A stretch of 64,000 bases of DNA from the NCBI RefSeq assembly GCF_022227765.1, contig NZ_JAJMLZ010000002.1, positions 124,001 through 188,000 on the forward strand. The letters are read 5' to 3'. Numbering within the stretch: the first letter of the stretch is position 1; every line of letters starts with the position of its first letter. The notes below the pieces were generated by a model, which saw only the letters and a list, made by a program, of their open reading frames with translations, had not been told where the DNA came from and ran no database searches. This DNA comes from Ectothiorhodospira shaposhnikovii. Its GTDB lineage: Bacteria > Pseudomonadota > Gammaproteobacteria > Ectothiorhodospirales > Ectothiorhodospiraceae. Of the stretch, positions 28,746 to 39,452 are shown piece by piece. The position numbers and the translations under genes were made by a program.

Positions 28746-30746
28746 ATGGACACCCTCAACCCGCAACAACGCGCCGCCATCGAGTACGTGGATGGCCCCT
28801 TGCTGGTGCTGGCCGGCGCCGGCAGCGGCAAGACCCGGGTGATCACGGAAAAGATCGCCCACCTGATCCGTCATCGGGGGCTTTCCCCCAAGCGGATCGC
28901 CGCCATCACCTTCACCAACAAAGCCGCCCGGGAGATGAAGGCCCGGGCCGGCAAGCTGCTGTCCCGGGAGGAAAGCCAGGGCCTGACGGTCTCCACCTTC
29001 CATACCCTGGGCCTGGACTTCATTCGCAAGGAGATCAAGACCCTGGGCTACAAGGCGGGATTTTCCATCTTTGACGCCGCCGACGCCCTGTCCCTGCTCA
29101 AGCAACTCACCCACCGGGACGACGATGGGGTGGAGGCCGAATCCGCCCGCCATCGCATCAGCCGCTGGAAGAACGACCTGCTCACCCCGGAACAGGCCCT
29201 GTCCCGCGCCGAGGATGACCTGGAAGCCGCTCAGGCCCGCCTGTATGCCGCCTACCAGCGGGCGCTCAAGGCCTACAACGCCGTGGACTTCGATGATCTG
29301 ATCGTGCTGCCCGTGCGCCTGCTGGAAGAGAATCCGGAAGTGCGCGAGCGGTGGCGTCATCGCCTGCGCCACCTGCTGGTGGACGAGTATCAGGATACCA
29401 ATACCTGCCAGTACCGTCTGGTCCGCCTGCTGGTGGACGTGGACGCGGGACTCACCGCGGTGGGGGACGACGACCAGTCCATCTACTCCTGGCGCGGTGC
29501 CCGGCCCGAGAATCTGGTGGCCCTGCAACAGGACTACCCTCACCTGAAGATCATCAAGCTGGAGCAGAACTACCGCTCCACCAACCGCATCCTGCAGACC
29601 GCCAACCACCTGATCGCCAATAATCCCCATGTGTTTGAAAAGCGCCTGTGGAGCGGCCTGGGCCAGGGCGATCCCATCCGGGTGCTGCCCTGCAAGGACG
29701 CGGACCACGAGGCAACCCGGGTGGTGTCCGAGATCATGAAGCATCGCTTCAAGCACCGCCTGGAATTCAAGGACTACGCCATCCTCTATCGGGGCAACCA
29801 CCAGGCCCGGGTATTTGAAAAACTGCTGCGGGAAAACAACATTCCCTACAAGGTCAGCGGCGGCCAGTCCTTCTTCGAGAAGGCGGAAGTCAAGGACATC
29901 CTGGCCTACCTGCGTCTGCTGGCCAACCCCGATGACGACAGCGCCTTTCTGCGCATCGTCAATGTGCCGCGACGGGAGATCGGTGCCGCCACGCTGGAAA
30001 AACTGGGAGAGTATGCCGGTCGCCGCCATGTCAGCCTGTTCACCGCCTGTTTCGAGTTCGGCCTGACGGAGACCCTGTCCGCCCGGGCGGCGGAGCGGCT
30101 GCAGGCCTTTGCCCAGTGGCTGCAGGACAAGTCCCGGGCCGCGACCACCGGCGACCCCGCCGCCGTCGCCAAAAGCCTGGTGGAGGAGATGAACTACGAA
30201 ACCTGGCTGCTGGACCAGAGCGCCAACCCCAAGGCGGCCTCGAAACGCATGGAAAACGTGCAGGAAGTGCTGGACTGGATGGGACGCCTGGCCAAGGAAG
30301 GGACCGGCGACGGCAAGAACATCGGGGAAATCGTCGCCCACATGACCCTGATGGACATCCTGGACCGGGCCGGCGGCGAGACCGAGGCCGACGGGGTGCA
30401 TCTGATGACCCTGCACGCCGCCAAGGGGCTGGAGTTTCCCTGCGTCTTTCTGGTGGGCATGGAGGAGGAACTGCTGCCCCATCGGGTCAGCCTGGAGGAA
30501 GACACCCTGGAGGAGGAACGTCGCCTGGCCTACGTGGGCATCACCCGGGCCAGGAAGGCCCTGACCCTGACCTATGCCTGCCGACGCACCCGTTTCGGCG
30601 AGACGGTGGAGTGCGAACCCAGCCGCTTCCTGGCGGAACTGCCCGAGGAACACCTGGAATGGCCCGACGCCCGCCCCCCGGATCCGGAAGAAGTCCGGTT
30701 GACGGGGAAGGCCCACCTGAACAACCTCAAGTCCCTGCTGGGGTGA
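28746..30746 (+). CDS. rep: ATP-dependent DNA helicase Rep
   Basis: The 666-residue SF1A helicase has motif I AGAGSGKTR, motif Ia ITFTNKAAREM, motif II VDEYQDTN, motif III GDDDQSIYSWRGA, motif IV QNYRSTNRIL and motif VI LAYVGITRARKAL. Its length and the N-terminal LNPQQRAAIEYVDGPLLVLAGAG fit Rep rather than UvrD (about 720). Rep removes protein roadblocks ahead of replication forks. It is divergent from ampD, sharing a 69-bp promoter region. Confidence 0.92.
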   Translation: MDTLNPQQRAAIEYVDGPLLVLAGAGSGKTRVITEKIAHLIRHRGLSPKRIAAITFTNKAAREMKARAGKLLSREESQGLTVSTFHTLGLDFIRKEIKTLGYKAGFSIFDAADALSLLKQLTHRDDDGVEAESARHRISRWKNDLLTPEQALSRAEDDLEAAQARLYAAYQRALKAYNAVDFDDLIVLPVRLLEENPEVRERWRHRLRHLLVDEYQDTNTCQYRLVRLLVDVDAGLTAVGDDDQSIYSWRGARPENLVALQQDYPHLKIIKLEQNYRSTNRILQTANHLIANNPHVFEKRLWSGLGQGDPIRVLPCKDADHEATRVVSEIMKHRFKHRLEFKDYAILYRGNHQARVFEKLLRENNIPYKVSGGQSFFEKAEVKDILAYLRLLANPDDDSAFLRIVNVPRREIGAATLEKLGEYAGRRHVSLFTACFEFGLTETLSARAAERLQAFAQWLQDKSRAATTGDPAAVAKSLVEEMNYETWLLDQSANPKAASKRMENVQEVLDWMGRLAKEGTGDGKNIGEIVAHMTLMDILDRAGGETEADGVHLMTLHAAKGLEFPCVFLVGMEEELLPHRVSLEEDTLEEERRLAYVGITRARKALTLTYACRRTRFGETVECEPSRFLAELPEEHLEWPDARPPDPEEVRLTGKAHLNNLKSLLG

Positions 30747-30761
30747 AGGTATCGGAAGTGT

Positions 30762-32480
30762 TCAACGGCTGAGTTTGAGACCCACCCGGGCGATCCTGTC
30801 CGCCGCCATCTCCCGCACCACCAGCTCCACCTCGCCGCACTGCAGCCGGTCCCCCACCACCGGCTGGGTGTTCAGGCGATCCAGGATGAATTCCTCCAGG
30901 GTCATGCCCTTGGCGGATTCAGGCAGCTTGAGGCCGTAGATCAGGGACAGATCCTCCACCTTGGCGTAGCCGTTGAGCACGAACTCGCCGAAGAACTTGC
31001 GTTCGGACAGGCGTTCCGGCGCCGAACTGGCCACGAACAGGCGATCCAGCACCTTCAGGTCATCGGGGGGGGCCAGCAGGTAGAGGTAATCCCCCGCCCG
31101 CAGGTCCAGCATGTCCAGGGTTTCCAGGATGACCTTGTCGCGGACATGGGCCACCACCCGCACGCTGCGCGGCAGGGTGAAGCTGGTCCATTTTTCCCGG
31201 ACCACCGGGGTATTCTCCGCCAGCCGGTAAGCCACCAGTTCCAGCTCCTGTTGACCGGGGATATCCAACTCCACCCGCTGCACCATATGGGTGGTGGGCG
31301 GCACTTCCAGCCGCAGCCAGCGGGCCACCGGCGTGATGGTCCAGCCCTGGACCATCAACGAAATGATGACCACGAAGAAGACGATGTTGAACAGCATCCC
31401 CGCCGCCTCGATCCCCGCCAGCATCGGGAACAGGGCCAGGATGATGGGCACGGCCCCCCGCAGGCCCACCCAGCCGACGAAGACCTGCTCCCGCCAGGGA
31501 AAGTTGAAGGGCAGCAGACACAGCCACACCGCCAGGGGCCGGGCCACCAGGATCAGCACGGCGGCGATCAGCAGGGCATCCACGGCCACGGGCATCAGCT
31601 CCGAGGGTGTCACCAATAGCCCCAGCATCAGGAACATGCCGATCTGGGCCAGGCTGGCGATCCCGTCGTGGAAACGGTTCACGTACTGGGCGGCCTGCAT
31701 GGGGCGGTTCCCCACCACCAGGCCCGCCAGATAGATGGCCAAAAACCCGCTGCCCTGCAGCACCGAGGCCAGGCCGAAGATGGACAGTCCTCCGGCCAGG
31801 GCCACCAGGGGATAGAAACCCTGGGAGATCTCCAGCCGGTTGATGAGCCAGACCAGTCCCAGGCCGCCGAGGATGCCCACCAGGGCGCCCAGCCCCATCT
31901 GGCGAATGAATTCCCACAACACGGTGAGCCCCATGTTGCCGTGGCCGCCCACCAGCAGTTCGATGAGCACGATGGTGAGAAAGATGGCCATGGGGTCGTT
32001 GGAGCCGGACTCGATCTCCAGGGTGGAGCCCACGCGCTGCTTCAGCTCAAGCCCCCGGGAATGGAGCAGGGAAAAGACGGCGGCGGCATCGGTGGAACCG
32101 ACGATGGCCCCCAGCAGGAAGCCCAGCATCCAGTTGATCTCCAGCCACCAGGCGGCGAAGGCGCCGGTGATGCCGGCGGTGATGATCACGCCGATGGTGG
32201 CCAACCCCAGGGCCGGGCGCAGCCCCACCCGGAAGCTGTCGATGGGCGTGCGCATGCCGCCGTCGAAGAGAATGATGGCCAGGGCCAGGCTGCCGAACAG
32301 GTGGGCCATCTGGATATCTTCGAACTCGATCCCGCCCGGACCCTGCTCCCCCAGGAGCATCCCGATGAACAGGAACACCAGCAGCAGGGGGACTCCCAGG
32401 CGTCGCGTGATGACGCTGGAGAGGACGCTGCCCAACAGGATGAGGCTGCCGAAGAAGATGATTTGGTTAGTGAGGTCCAT
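30762..32480 (-). CDS. nhaP2: K+/H+ antiporter, NhaP2/CvrA type
   Basis: The 572-residue protein has about 12-13 membrane helices, with the CPA1 antiporter blocks FLFIGMLLGEQGPGG, IILFDGGMRT and GSTDAAAVFSLL. They are followed by a cytosolic RCK_C/TrkA_C-type domain (PQSARV-like LPRSVRVVAHVRDKV and DYLYLLAPPDDLKVLDRLF) and a CorC/HlyC-like tail (AESAKGMTLEEFILDRL, VGDRLQCGEVELVVREMA). That is the NhaP2/CvrA architecture. It exchanges cytoplasmic K+ or Na+ for H+ and helps survival at high pH or high K+. Another ATG lies 4 nt upstream, out of frame. Confidence 0.9.
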   Translation of the reverse strand: MDLTNQIIFFGSLILLGSVLSSVITRRLGVPLLLVFLFIGMLLGEQGPGGIEFEDIQMAHLFGSLALAIILFDGGMRTPIDSFRVGLRPALGLATIGVIITAGITGAFAAWWLEINWMLGFLLGAIVGSTDAAAVFSLLHSRGLELKQRVGSTLEIESGSNDPMAIFLTIVLIELLVGGHGNMGLTVLWEFIRQMGLGALVGILGGLGLVWLINRLEISQGFYPLVALAGGLSIFGLASVLQGSGFLAIYLAGLVVGNRPMQAAQYVNRFHDGIASLAQIGMFLMLGLLVTPSELMPVAVDALLIAAVLILVARPLAVWLCLLPFNFPWREQVFVGWVGLRGAVPIILALFPMLAGIEAAGMLFNIVFFVVIISLMVQGWTITPVARWLRLEVPPTTHMVQRVELDIPGQQELELVAYRLAENTPVVREKWTSFTLPRSVRVVAHVRDKVILETLDMLDLRAGDYLYLLAPPDDLKVLDRLFVASSAPERLSERKFFGEFVLNGYAKVEDLSLIYGLKLPESAKGMTLEEFILDRLNTQPVVGDRLQCGEVELVVREMAADRIARVGLKLSR

Positions 32481-32553
32481 GCATAAACTTTATCAGCCTT
32501 ATTAAAAAATGGCATGAGTTTAAAAATGTTCTGAACAGAGCCCCATCCCGCGC

Positions 32554-32616
32554 AAAAAAAAAGGGCCGGATATCCGGCCCCAAGCGTGCGAGAAGAGGAG
32601 AAATGCGACACACGCC
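32554..32616 (-). ncRNA. Candidate Fur-repressed small RNA with anti-Shine-Dalgarno loop
   Basis: Downstream of a Fur-box promoter, a short transcript of about 60 nt can be read on the minus strand. It starts near GGCGUGUG (32616). AGGCGUGUG pairs with CGCACGCUU (32582-32590), using two G-U pairs. This leaves an 18-nt loop holding CUCCUCUUCU (32591-32600), the complement of a ribosome-binding site. A terminator follows at once. No reading frame fits. The class is like RyhB/PrrF only in control logic; the sequence resembles none I know. It lies between copA and nhaP2. Confidence 0.55.
32563..32581 (-). terminator. Rho-independent terminator after copA and the small RNA
   Basis: GGGCCGG-ATAT-CCGGCCC is a perfect 7-bp stem on the minus strand, preceded by a further G and followed by nine T residues (32554-32562). 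It would end the copA mRNA and the candidate small RNA and separates both from nhaP2. Confidence 0.85.
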
Positions 32617-32620
32617 TTAA

Positions 32621-32648
32621 ATAATAATCTTTCTCATTATCATGTCAA
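32621..32648 (-). promoter_or_regulatory. Sigma-70 promoter overlapped by a Fur box
   Basis: On the minus strand a consensus -35 TTGACA (32643-32648), a 16-bp spacer and the -10 TATTAT (32621-32626) form a strong promoter. The spacer and -10 are covered by GATAATGAGAAAGATTATT (32623-32641), which matches 15 of 19 positions of the E. coli Fur box. Repression by iron-loaded Fur and induction in iron starvation are expected. It lies just after the copA stop. Confidence 0.75.
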
Positions 32649-32663
32649 CCGATTTTTGGAAAT

Positions 32664-35138
32664 TTATTCCGCCGGGGCAAAGCGCTTGAGTCGCAGCGCA
32701 TTGGTCAGCACCGAGACCGACGACAGGGACATGGCCGCCGCCGCAAAGACCGGCGACAGCAACAGCCCAAAGAACGGGTAGAGCACGCCGGCCGCCACCG
32801 GCAACAGGGTGGCGTTGTAGGCAAAGGCCCAGAACAGGTTCTGCTTGATATTGCGGATGGTGGCCCGGGATAAGGCGATGGCATGGGCCACCTGGCGCAG
32901 ATCGTCGGACATCAGCACCACCCCGGCCGATTCCATGGCCACGTCCGTACCGGAACCGATGGCCAGCCCCACGTCCGCCGCCGCCAGGGCCGGCGCATCA
33001 TTGATGCCGTCGCCGACGAAGGCCACCTTGTCCCCGGAGGCCCGCAGACGCTGCACCGCGTCCACCTTGCCCTCCGGCAGCACCTGGGCCACCACCTCGT
33101 CAATGCCCAGCTGCCGGGCCACCGCCCGGGCCGTGCGCTCATCGTCGCCGGTGATCATCACCACCTTGAGTCCCAGGGACTTGAGACGGGCCACGGCCGC
33201 GGCCGACGACGGCTTGGGCGGGTCGGAGATCCCCAGCAGGGCCGCCGGTCGGTGATCCACCGCCACCAGCACCGGGGTACTCCCCTGCCCCGCCAGCCTT
33301 GCCACGGCTTCCTGGGCGTTTCCCAGGTCAACGCCCGCTTCGGCCAGGAAACGGGGCGAACCGATGATCAACGCATGACCGTCCACCCGGCCCTGAAGTC
33401 CGCGTCCGGTCAGGGACTCGAATCGCTCCACCTCAGGCAGGGTCAGCCCCCGCTCCCGGGCACCACGCACCACCGCCTGGGCCAGGGGGTGTTCCGAGCG
33501 GGACTCCAGGGCCGCCGCCAGGGTCAGGACCCGGGCCTCGTCCCAGTCCTCCAGCACCGTGATCCCGGTCAGTTCGGGCCGCCCCCGGGTCAGGGTGCCG
33601 GTCTTGTCCAGGGCCACCACCTGGACATCCCGCAGGGACTGCAGGGCATCACCGCCCCGGAACAGCACCCCCATCTCCGCCCCCTTTCCGGTACCCACCA
33701 TGATCGAGGTGGGGGTGGCCAGCCCCATGGCGCAGGGGCAGGCGATGATGAGGACCGCCACCGCATTCACCAGGGCCAGGGTGAGTGCCGGCGCGGGACC
33801 GAAGAAGAACCAGACCAGGAACGTGACCAGGGCGATCCCCATCACCGCCGGGACGAAATACCGGGTCACCTGGTCCACCAGATTCTGGATCGGGAGCCGG
33901 GCGGCCTGGGCGGACTCCACCATGCGAATGATCTGGGCCAGCACGGTGTCCGAACCCACCCGCTGCGCCTTCAGGGTCATGGCGCCCTGGCCGTTGATGG
34001 TGCCGCCCACCAGGGCGGCACCGACCGGCTTGTCCACCGGTACCGGTTCGCCGGTGATCATGGACTCATCCACCCAGGACCGGCCTTCCTCCACCACCCC
34101 GTCCACCGGGATGCGCTCCCCCGGCCGCACCTGAACCCGGTCACCGGGCAGGACCTGATCCACGTCCACCTCGGTCCAGTCGCCGTCGCGCCAAACCCGG
34201 GCGGTGCGGGGACGCAGGCCCATGAGCGTGCGGATGGCCTCGGACGTGGCGCCCTTGGCGCGGGCTTCCAGATACCGCCCCAACAGCACTAAAGTGATGA
34301 TCACCGCGGAGGCCTCGTAGTAGACGTGCACCGACTCCGCCGGCAGGATCCCGGGCAGGAAAGTGGCCACCACGGAATAGCCATAGGCGGCGGAGGTCCC
34401 CAGCATGACCAGGGAGTTCATGTCCGGCGCACCCCGGATCAGGGCCGGGCCGCCCTGGCGATAGAACCGTAGCCCCGGGCCGAACTGCACCCCGGTGGCC
34501 AGCAGGAAGAACAGCAGATACACGGTCTGGGTACCCAGCGCCCCATGCACCATGTGATGAAAGGCGGGGAAGACATGCCCCCCCATGTCCAGCACCAGAA
34601 TCGGCAGGGTCAGGGCGGCCGCCAGGATCAGGGCGCGGCGCAACCGGGACAGCGTCTGCTTGCGCTCGATCCGCTCCCGGTCTTCCCGGTCCGGCCCGGC
34701 CTCGTGGACCCGGCTCTCGTAGCCGGCTTCGGTGATGCGCCGGGCCAGTTCCGCGGCGGAGAGGGCACCGGCGGGGATTCGCACCCGTGCCTGGCCGGTG
34801 GCCAGGTTGACCCTGGCCTCCAGTACGCCCGGGGTCCGCTCCAGCAGGGTCTGCACCCGGCTGCTGCAGGCGGCGCAGCTCATCCCGGAGACATCCAGGA
34901 TCAGGGTATCTTCGGCCACGTCATAACCGGCCTCGCGGACGGCGTGGACCAGGGCGACGACATCGGGCGTGGTCGAGGTGGTGACGGCGGCCTTTTCAGT
35001 GGCCAGGTTGACGCTGACGGTATCGACGCCCGGAAGGGGTTTCAGGGCATCTTCCACCCGCGTGACGCAGGCGGCACAGCCCATGCCGGTAATGGGCAGG
35101 GTCAGTGTGCGGGAAGGGTCATGACTGGAACGGGACAT
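32664..35138 (-). CDS. copA: Copper-exporting P1B-type ATPase
   Basis: The 824-residue protein has two N-terminal heavy-metal-binding domains ([12 protein letters not shown] and [12 protein letters not shown], each with CxxC), then eight predicted membrane helices with the CPC ion motif in [14 protein letters not shown]. The phosphorylation site is DKTGTLTRG, the HP motif is SEHPLAQAV and the hinge is [16 protein letters not shown]. This is the Cu(I) exporter type CopA/CtpA. It pumps Cu+ from cytosol to periplasm. The nearby envelope thiol and TolC genes (38.9-44.3 kb) may belong to the same copper response, but no CueR-type operator was recognised. Confidence 0.92.
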   Translation of the reverse strand: MSRSSHDPSRTLTLPITGMGCAACVTRVEDALKPLPGVDTVSVNLATEKAAVTTSTTPDVVALVHAVREAGYDVAEDTLILDVSGMSCAACSSRVQTLLERTPGVLEARVNLATGQARVRIPAGALSAAELARRITEAGYESRVHEAGPDREDRERIERKQTLSRLRRALILAAALTLPILVLDMGGHVFPAFHHMVHGALGTQTVYLLFFLLATGVQFGPGLRFYRQGGPALIRGAPDMNSLVMLGTSAAYGYSVVATFLPGILPAESVHVYYEASAVIITLVLLGRYLEARAKGATSEAIRTLMGLRPRTARVWRDGDWTEVDVDQVLPGDRVQVRPGERIPVDGVVEEGRSWVDESMITGEPVPVDKPVGAALVGGTINGQGAMTLKAQRVGSDTVLAQIIRMVESAQAARLPIQNLVDQVTRYFVPAVMGIALVTFLVWFFFGPAPALTLALVNAVAVLIIACPCAMGLATPTSIMVGTGKGAEMGVLFRGGDALQSLRDVQVVALDKTGTLTRGRPELTGITVLEDWDEARVLTLAAALESRSEHPLAQAVVRGARERGLTLPEVERFESLTGRGLQGRVDGHALIIGSPRFLAEAGVDLGNAQEAVARLAGQGSTPVLVAVDHRPAALLGISDPPKPSSAAAVARLKSLGLKVVMITGDDERTARAVARQLGIDEVVAQVLPEGKVDAVQRLRASGDKVAFVGDGINDAPALAAADVGLAIGSGTDVAMESAGVVLMSDDLRQVAHAIALSRATIRNIKQNLFWAFAYNATLLPVAAGVLYPFFGLLLSPVFAAAAMSLSSVSVLTNALRLKRFAPAE

Positions 35139-35225
35139 GGGGCTTGCCGGAAAAGGGCCAGCGTCCAGATTAATGCCTGAGCGGGGCCCAAGGAAACTGC
35201 CCCGGTCGTTCTCCCCTCACCCCAA

Positions 35226-35248
35226 CCCTCTCCCACAAGGGGAGAGGG
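35226..35248. repeat. GC-rich hairpin repeat
   Basis: CCCTCTCCC-ACAA-GGGGAGAGGG within the run CTCCCCTCACCCCAACC is a dispersed hairpin of a kind found in many proteobacterial genomes. It sits between copA and the OmpA-family gene. In the plus direction it is followed by GCTTTT and could terminate, but no plus-strand gene ends here. Confidence 0.55.
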
Positions 35249-35268
35249 GCTTTTACAGACGCTCTGAC

Positions 35269-35907
35269 TTAGTTGACCCGCTCGGCCATCTCGATGCGGA
35301 TCTCCACGCGCCGGTTGGCGGCGCGGCCTTCCGGGGTGGTGTTGTAGGCCACCGGACGATCATAGGCATAACCGGCGGTTTCCATCAGACGGGCCGGGAT
35401 GCCGCGCTCGACCATGAAACGCTTCACGGACTCGGCACGATCCTTGGAGAGACGATCATTCAGTGCCCGGGAACCGGTGTTGTCGGTGTGACCACTGATC
35501 ACCACCCGCTCCAGACGGGAACCGGCCTGACGGATCCGGTCGGCCACCCGGTTCAGTTCGGTGGCGGCGGCCGGGTTGAGCTGGTGGCTGCCGACGGCAA
35601 ACAGCACCTCGGAACCCAGGGTAATGGTTTCATAGACGGGCTCCGGCGCAGGGGCTGGCGCCGCCGGGGCGGGGGGCGGAGCACGCTCGACGCGGGGCTC
35701 CGGCGCGGGAGCCACGAAACCGGCACAGCCTTCGATGGCGCGATCCAGGCTCCAGCGGGGCGTACGGACACACTCACCGGAACCATCACGCACCACGGTA
35801 CCACGGGGGTCCGAGGCATAGCCGACGTCCGCAAGGGCCACCGGCGTCCCGGCCATCAGCACGGACGAGGCCAGTACCAGGGTGCCGGCAAAAGTTGTCT
35901 TACGCAT
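35269..35907 (-). CDS. OmpA-family outer-membrane protein
   Basis: The 212-residue protein starts MRKTTFAGTLVLASSVLMAG with a signal peptide and an AGGAGA ribosome-binding site. A short domain with two Cys (GECVRTPRWSLDRAIEGCAG) is followed by a Pro/Ala-rich linker and a C-terminal OmpA peptidoglycan-binding domain (LFAVGSHQLNP, VVISGHTDNTGS, LSKDRAESVKRFMVERGI, PEGRAANRRVEIRI). It lacks the eight-stranded barrel of classic OmpA, so it may be a periplasmic peptidoglycan-binding protein. It lies upstream of copA on the same strand and separately from groEL. Confidence 0.88.
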   Translation of the reverse strand: MRKTTFAGTLVLASSVLMAGTPVALADVGYASDPRGTVVRDGSGECVRTPRWSLDRAIEGCAGFVAPAPEPRVERAPPPAPAAPAPAPEPVYETITLGSEVLFAVGSHQLNPAAATELNRVADRIRQAGSRLERVVISGHTDNTGSRALNDRLSKDRAESVKRFMVERGIPARLMETAGYAYDRPVAYNTTPEGRAANRRVEIRIEMAERVN

Positions 35908-35977
35908 GTCGTATGTTCTCCTGAAATAGGGCTGAAAAATGTGGCAGCGCCACACGCGCAATACTAACCCCAAACAC

Positions 35978-36002
35978 AAAGCCCCGCACGAGGCGGGGCT
36001 TT
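35978..36002. terminator. Bidirectional hairpin after groEL
   Basis: AAAGCCCCGC-ACGA-G-GCGGGGCTTT is a symmetric hairpin with short A and T runs at each side. It sits between the groEL stop (36053) and the start of the OmpA-family gene, so it most likely ends the groESL mRNA. Confidence 0.7.
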
Positions 36003-36052
36003 GCTGCCGTTGCTAAAACGGCACGTCATTGCGGTGAATCAGGCCGCGGGGC

Positions 36053-37741
<1,689 letters not shown>

Positions 37742-38032
37742 TCAGCCTTCGATGACGGCCATCACGTCTTCCTCGCGCATCACGAGGAGTTCCTGACCGT
37801 CCACCTTGACCTCGGTGCCGGAGTACTTGCCGAACAGCACCTTGTCACCCACCTTCAGGTCCAGCGGGCGCACATCACCATTGTCCAGGCTCTTGCCCTT
37901 GCCCACGGCAACCACTTCGCCGCGGATCGGCTTCTCGGTGGCGCTGTCGGGGATCACGATCCCGCCGGGGCTGGTGCGCTCTTCTTCCATGCGCTTGATG
38001 ATCACCCGATCATGCAACGGACGGATATTCAT
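37742..38032 (-). CDS. groES: Co-chaperonin GroES (10 kDa subunit)
   Basis: The 96-residue protein starts [29 protein letters not shown], which includes the mobile loop, and continues [10 protein letters not shown] and [18 protein letters not shown]. It caps the GroEL ring. The ribosome-binding site is AAGGAG. It is the first gene of the groESL operon. Confidence 0.97.
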   Translation of the reverse strand: MNIRPLHDRVIIKRMEEERTSPGGIVIPDSATEKPIRGEVVAVGKGKSLDNGDVRPLDLKVGDKVLFGKYSGTEVKVDGQELLVMREEDVMAVIEG

Positions 38033-38089
38033 GGGCCTTGACTCCTTAGAAGCAGGTTTTGGATTGACTGTGTCTGATCCCAGGGGCTG

Positions 38090-38143
38090 TTAGCACTCCC
38101 CCTTGGTGAGTGCCAATAATAGGGGCGGACTTCCGGATGTCAA
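38090..38143 (-). promoter_or_regulatory. groESL promoter with CIRCE element
   Basis: TTAGCACTC (38090-38098), a 9-nt spacer and GAGTGCCAA (38108-38116) form a CIRCE operator with one arm mismatch against TTAGCACTC-N9-GAGTGCTAA, so HrcA repression is expected. On the minus strand TTGACA (38138-38143), 16 bp and TATTAT (38116-38121) form the sigma-70 promoter directly upstream. CTTGACA and CCCCTATT there also resemble a heat-shock sigma-32 promoter. Confidence 0.85.
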
Positions 38144-38160
38144 GGGGGGGGAGAGGCTGA

Positions 38161-38676
38161 CTACTCCCGGTCCCGGTTGCGCTCCGGAGACTCCACCTCC
38201 GGGCGAACCGGCTCTTCCCGCTCCCATTCCCCTTCGATGGTGCGTCCACGGCCACCCTGCCCCGGCGGCTGCCGGCCCTGGGCCTGATACTGGGCATGGA
38301 CATGGGCATGGGCGGCGAAGACCCCGCGCCGGATCATCCATGCCGCCAGCAATCGGCGGGTGAACGGGAGCAGGCAGGCAAAGCCGATGGCATCGGTGAA
38401 GAAGCCGGGCGTCAGCAACAGGGCACCGCCGATGACCAGGAAGAAGCCCTCCACCAGCTCCCGGGCCAGCAACTGCCCCTGATCCATGCTGCGCTGGACC
38501 CGGGTCAGGGTGGCGATCCCCTGCTGCTTGAGCAGGTAGGCACCGATCACGGCGGTGAGAATGACCAGGCCGACGGTGGGCCAGACACCGATGATTCCTC
38601 CCACCTTGATGAGCACGAAGATCTCGATCAGGGGGATGGTGAAGAACAGCAACAACAGGATGGGAAAGACGGGCAT
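38161..38676 (-). CDS. fxsA: FxsA-family membrane protein
   Basis: The 171-residue protein starts MPVFPILLLLFFTIPLIEIFVLIKVG, has three to four membrane helices (VGLVILTAVIGAYLLK and FFLVIGGALLLTPGFFTDAIGFACLLP) and a charged, Arg/Glu-rich C-terminal tail. These are the FxsA features; overproduced E. coli FxsA relieves F-plasmid exclusion of phage T7, but its native function is not known. As in enterobacteria it lies next to groES, here divergent from the thioredoxin operon. Confidence 0.87.
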   Translation of the reverse strand: MPVFPILLLLFFTIPLIEIFVLIKVGGIIGVWPTVGLVILTAVIGAYLLKQQGIATLTRVQRSMDQGQLLARELVEGFFLVIGGALLLTPGFFTDAIGFACLLPFTRRLLAAWMIRRGVFAAHAHVHAQYQAQGRQPPGQGGRGRTIEGEWEREEPVRPEVESPERNRDRE

Positions 38677-38846
38677 GATGGCGATATCCGTGAGTGGTGG
38701 ATGAACGTCGGATACACCGACAGGTAGAAGGGTCACTTTGGCGGCCTGCCCCCATGAATTCAAGACATACCGTTCCCGTTTTTCGGGATCTCAAGCCGGA
38801 AACACCCACTTGCCAGCCACCCCCGGGATTGGGTAAAACACGGTTA

Positions 38847-38873
38847 TTGACTTATTTCAATTGGAAATATGAA
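38847..38873 (+). promoter_or_regulatory. Promoter with inverted repeat in its spacer
   Basis: TTGACT (38847-38852) and TATGAA (38868-38873) are separated by 15 bp. The spacer is filled by the inverted repeat TATTTC-AATTG-GAAATA (38853-38869). The short spacing with a centred dyad would suit a repressor or a DNA-twisting activator. It lies just upstream of the thioredoxin-TolC operon. The regulator family cannot be told. Confidence 0.4.
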
Positions 38874-38888
38874 GCCTGGAGGCCAGTC

Positions 38889-39452
38889 ATGCGCGTTAAC
38901 GGATCACTGCCGGGGCGTCGGCTCGTCACGGGCCTGTGCCTGCTGGTCCTGCTGTGGAGCCTGTCCGCCCACGGCATGGAACGGGACCCTTACGAGCACT
39001 TCTTCCAGTTCACCTTCGGCGATTTCCAGGAAGAGCTGGACACCGCCCGGGAGGCGGGCAAGAAGGCGGTACTGATCTTCTTCGAGATGGACGAGTGCCC
39101 CTTCTGCCACCGCATGAAGGACACCGTCCTCAACCAGCCCGAAGTCCAGGATTTCTACCGCGAGCACTTCGCCGCCTTTGCCGTGGACGTGGAAGGCGCC
39201 ATCGAGATCACCGACTTCCAGGGCAACCCCACCACCCAGAGCGAATGGGCGTTTCAGGAGAACCGGGTCCGGGCCACGCCGGTATTCCAGTTCTTCGACC
39301 TCGACGGTCGGCCCATCGCCCGCCTGACCGGCCCCACCTCGGGGACCGAGGAATTCATCTGGTTCGGCGAATATGTGGTCGAGGGCCATTATCGGGAGCA
39401 GCCCTTCAGCCGTTACCGGCGTGAACGTCAGGAGCAGGCGCGGGGGTCATGA
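38889..39452 (+). CDS. Periplasmic thioredoxin-fold protein (SoxW-like)
   Basis: The 187-residue protein starts MRVNGSLPGRRLVTG with a signal peptide ending near SAHGM. It then carries the active site DECPFCHRMKD and the cis-Pro block VRATPVFQFFDLDG, so it has a thioredoxin fold with a CPFC centre. The chain resembles SoxW-type and other periplasmic thioredoxins that keep substrates reduced. It has a TGGAGGC ribosome-binding site and overlaps tolC by 4 bp, heading the probable six-gene operon. DsbD three genes on is the natural electron donor. Confidence 0.85.
   Translation: MRVNGSLPGRRLVTGLCLLVLLWSLSAHGMERDPYEHFFQFTFGDFQEELDTAREAGKKAVLIFFEMDECPFCHRMKDTVLNQPEVQDFYREHFAAFAVDVEGAIEITDFQGNPTTQSEWAFQENRVRATPVFQFFDLDGRPIARLTGPTSGTEEFIWFGEYVVEGHYREQPFSRYRRERQEQARGS

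Noticed and set aside
28677-30716. An in-frame upstream extension of ampD on the minus strand
   Set aside because: It lies opposite the rep helicase, whose motifs are complete. AmpD family length requires the start at 28676.
35226-35254. Reading the copA-upstream hairpin as a plus-strand terminator
   Set aside because: No plus-strand gene ends there; the sequence is better explained as a common dispersed repeat.
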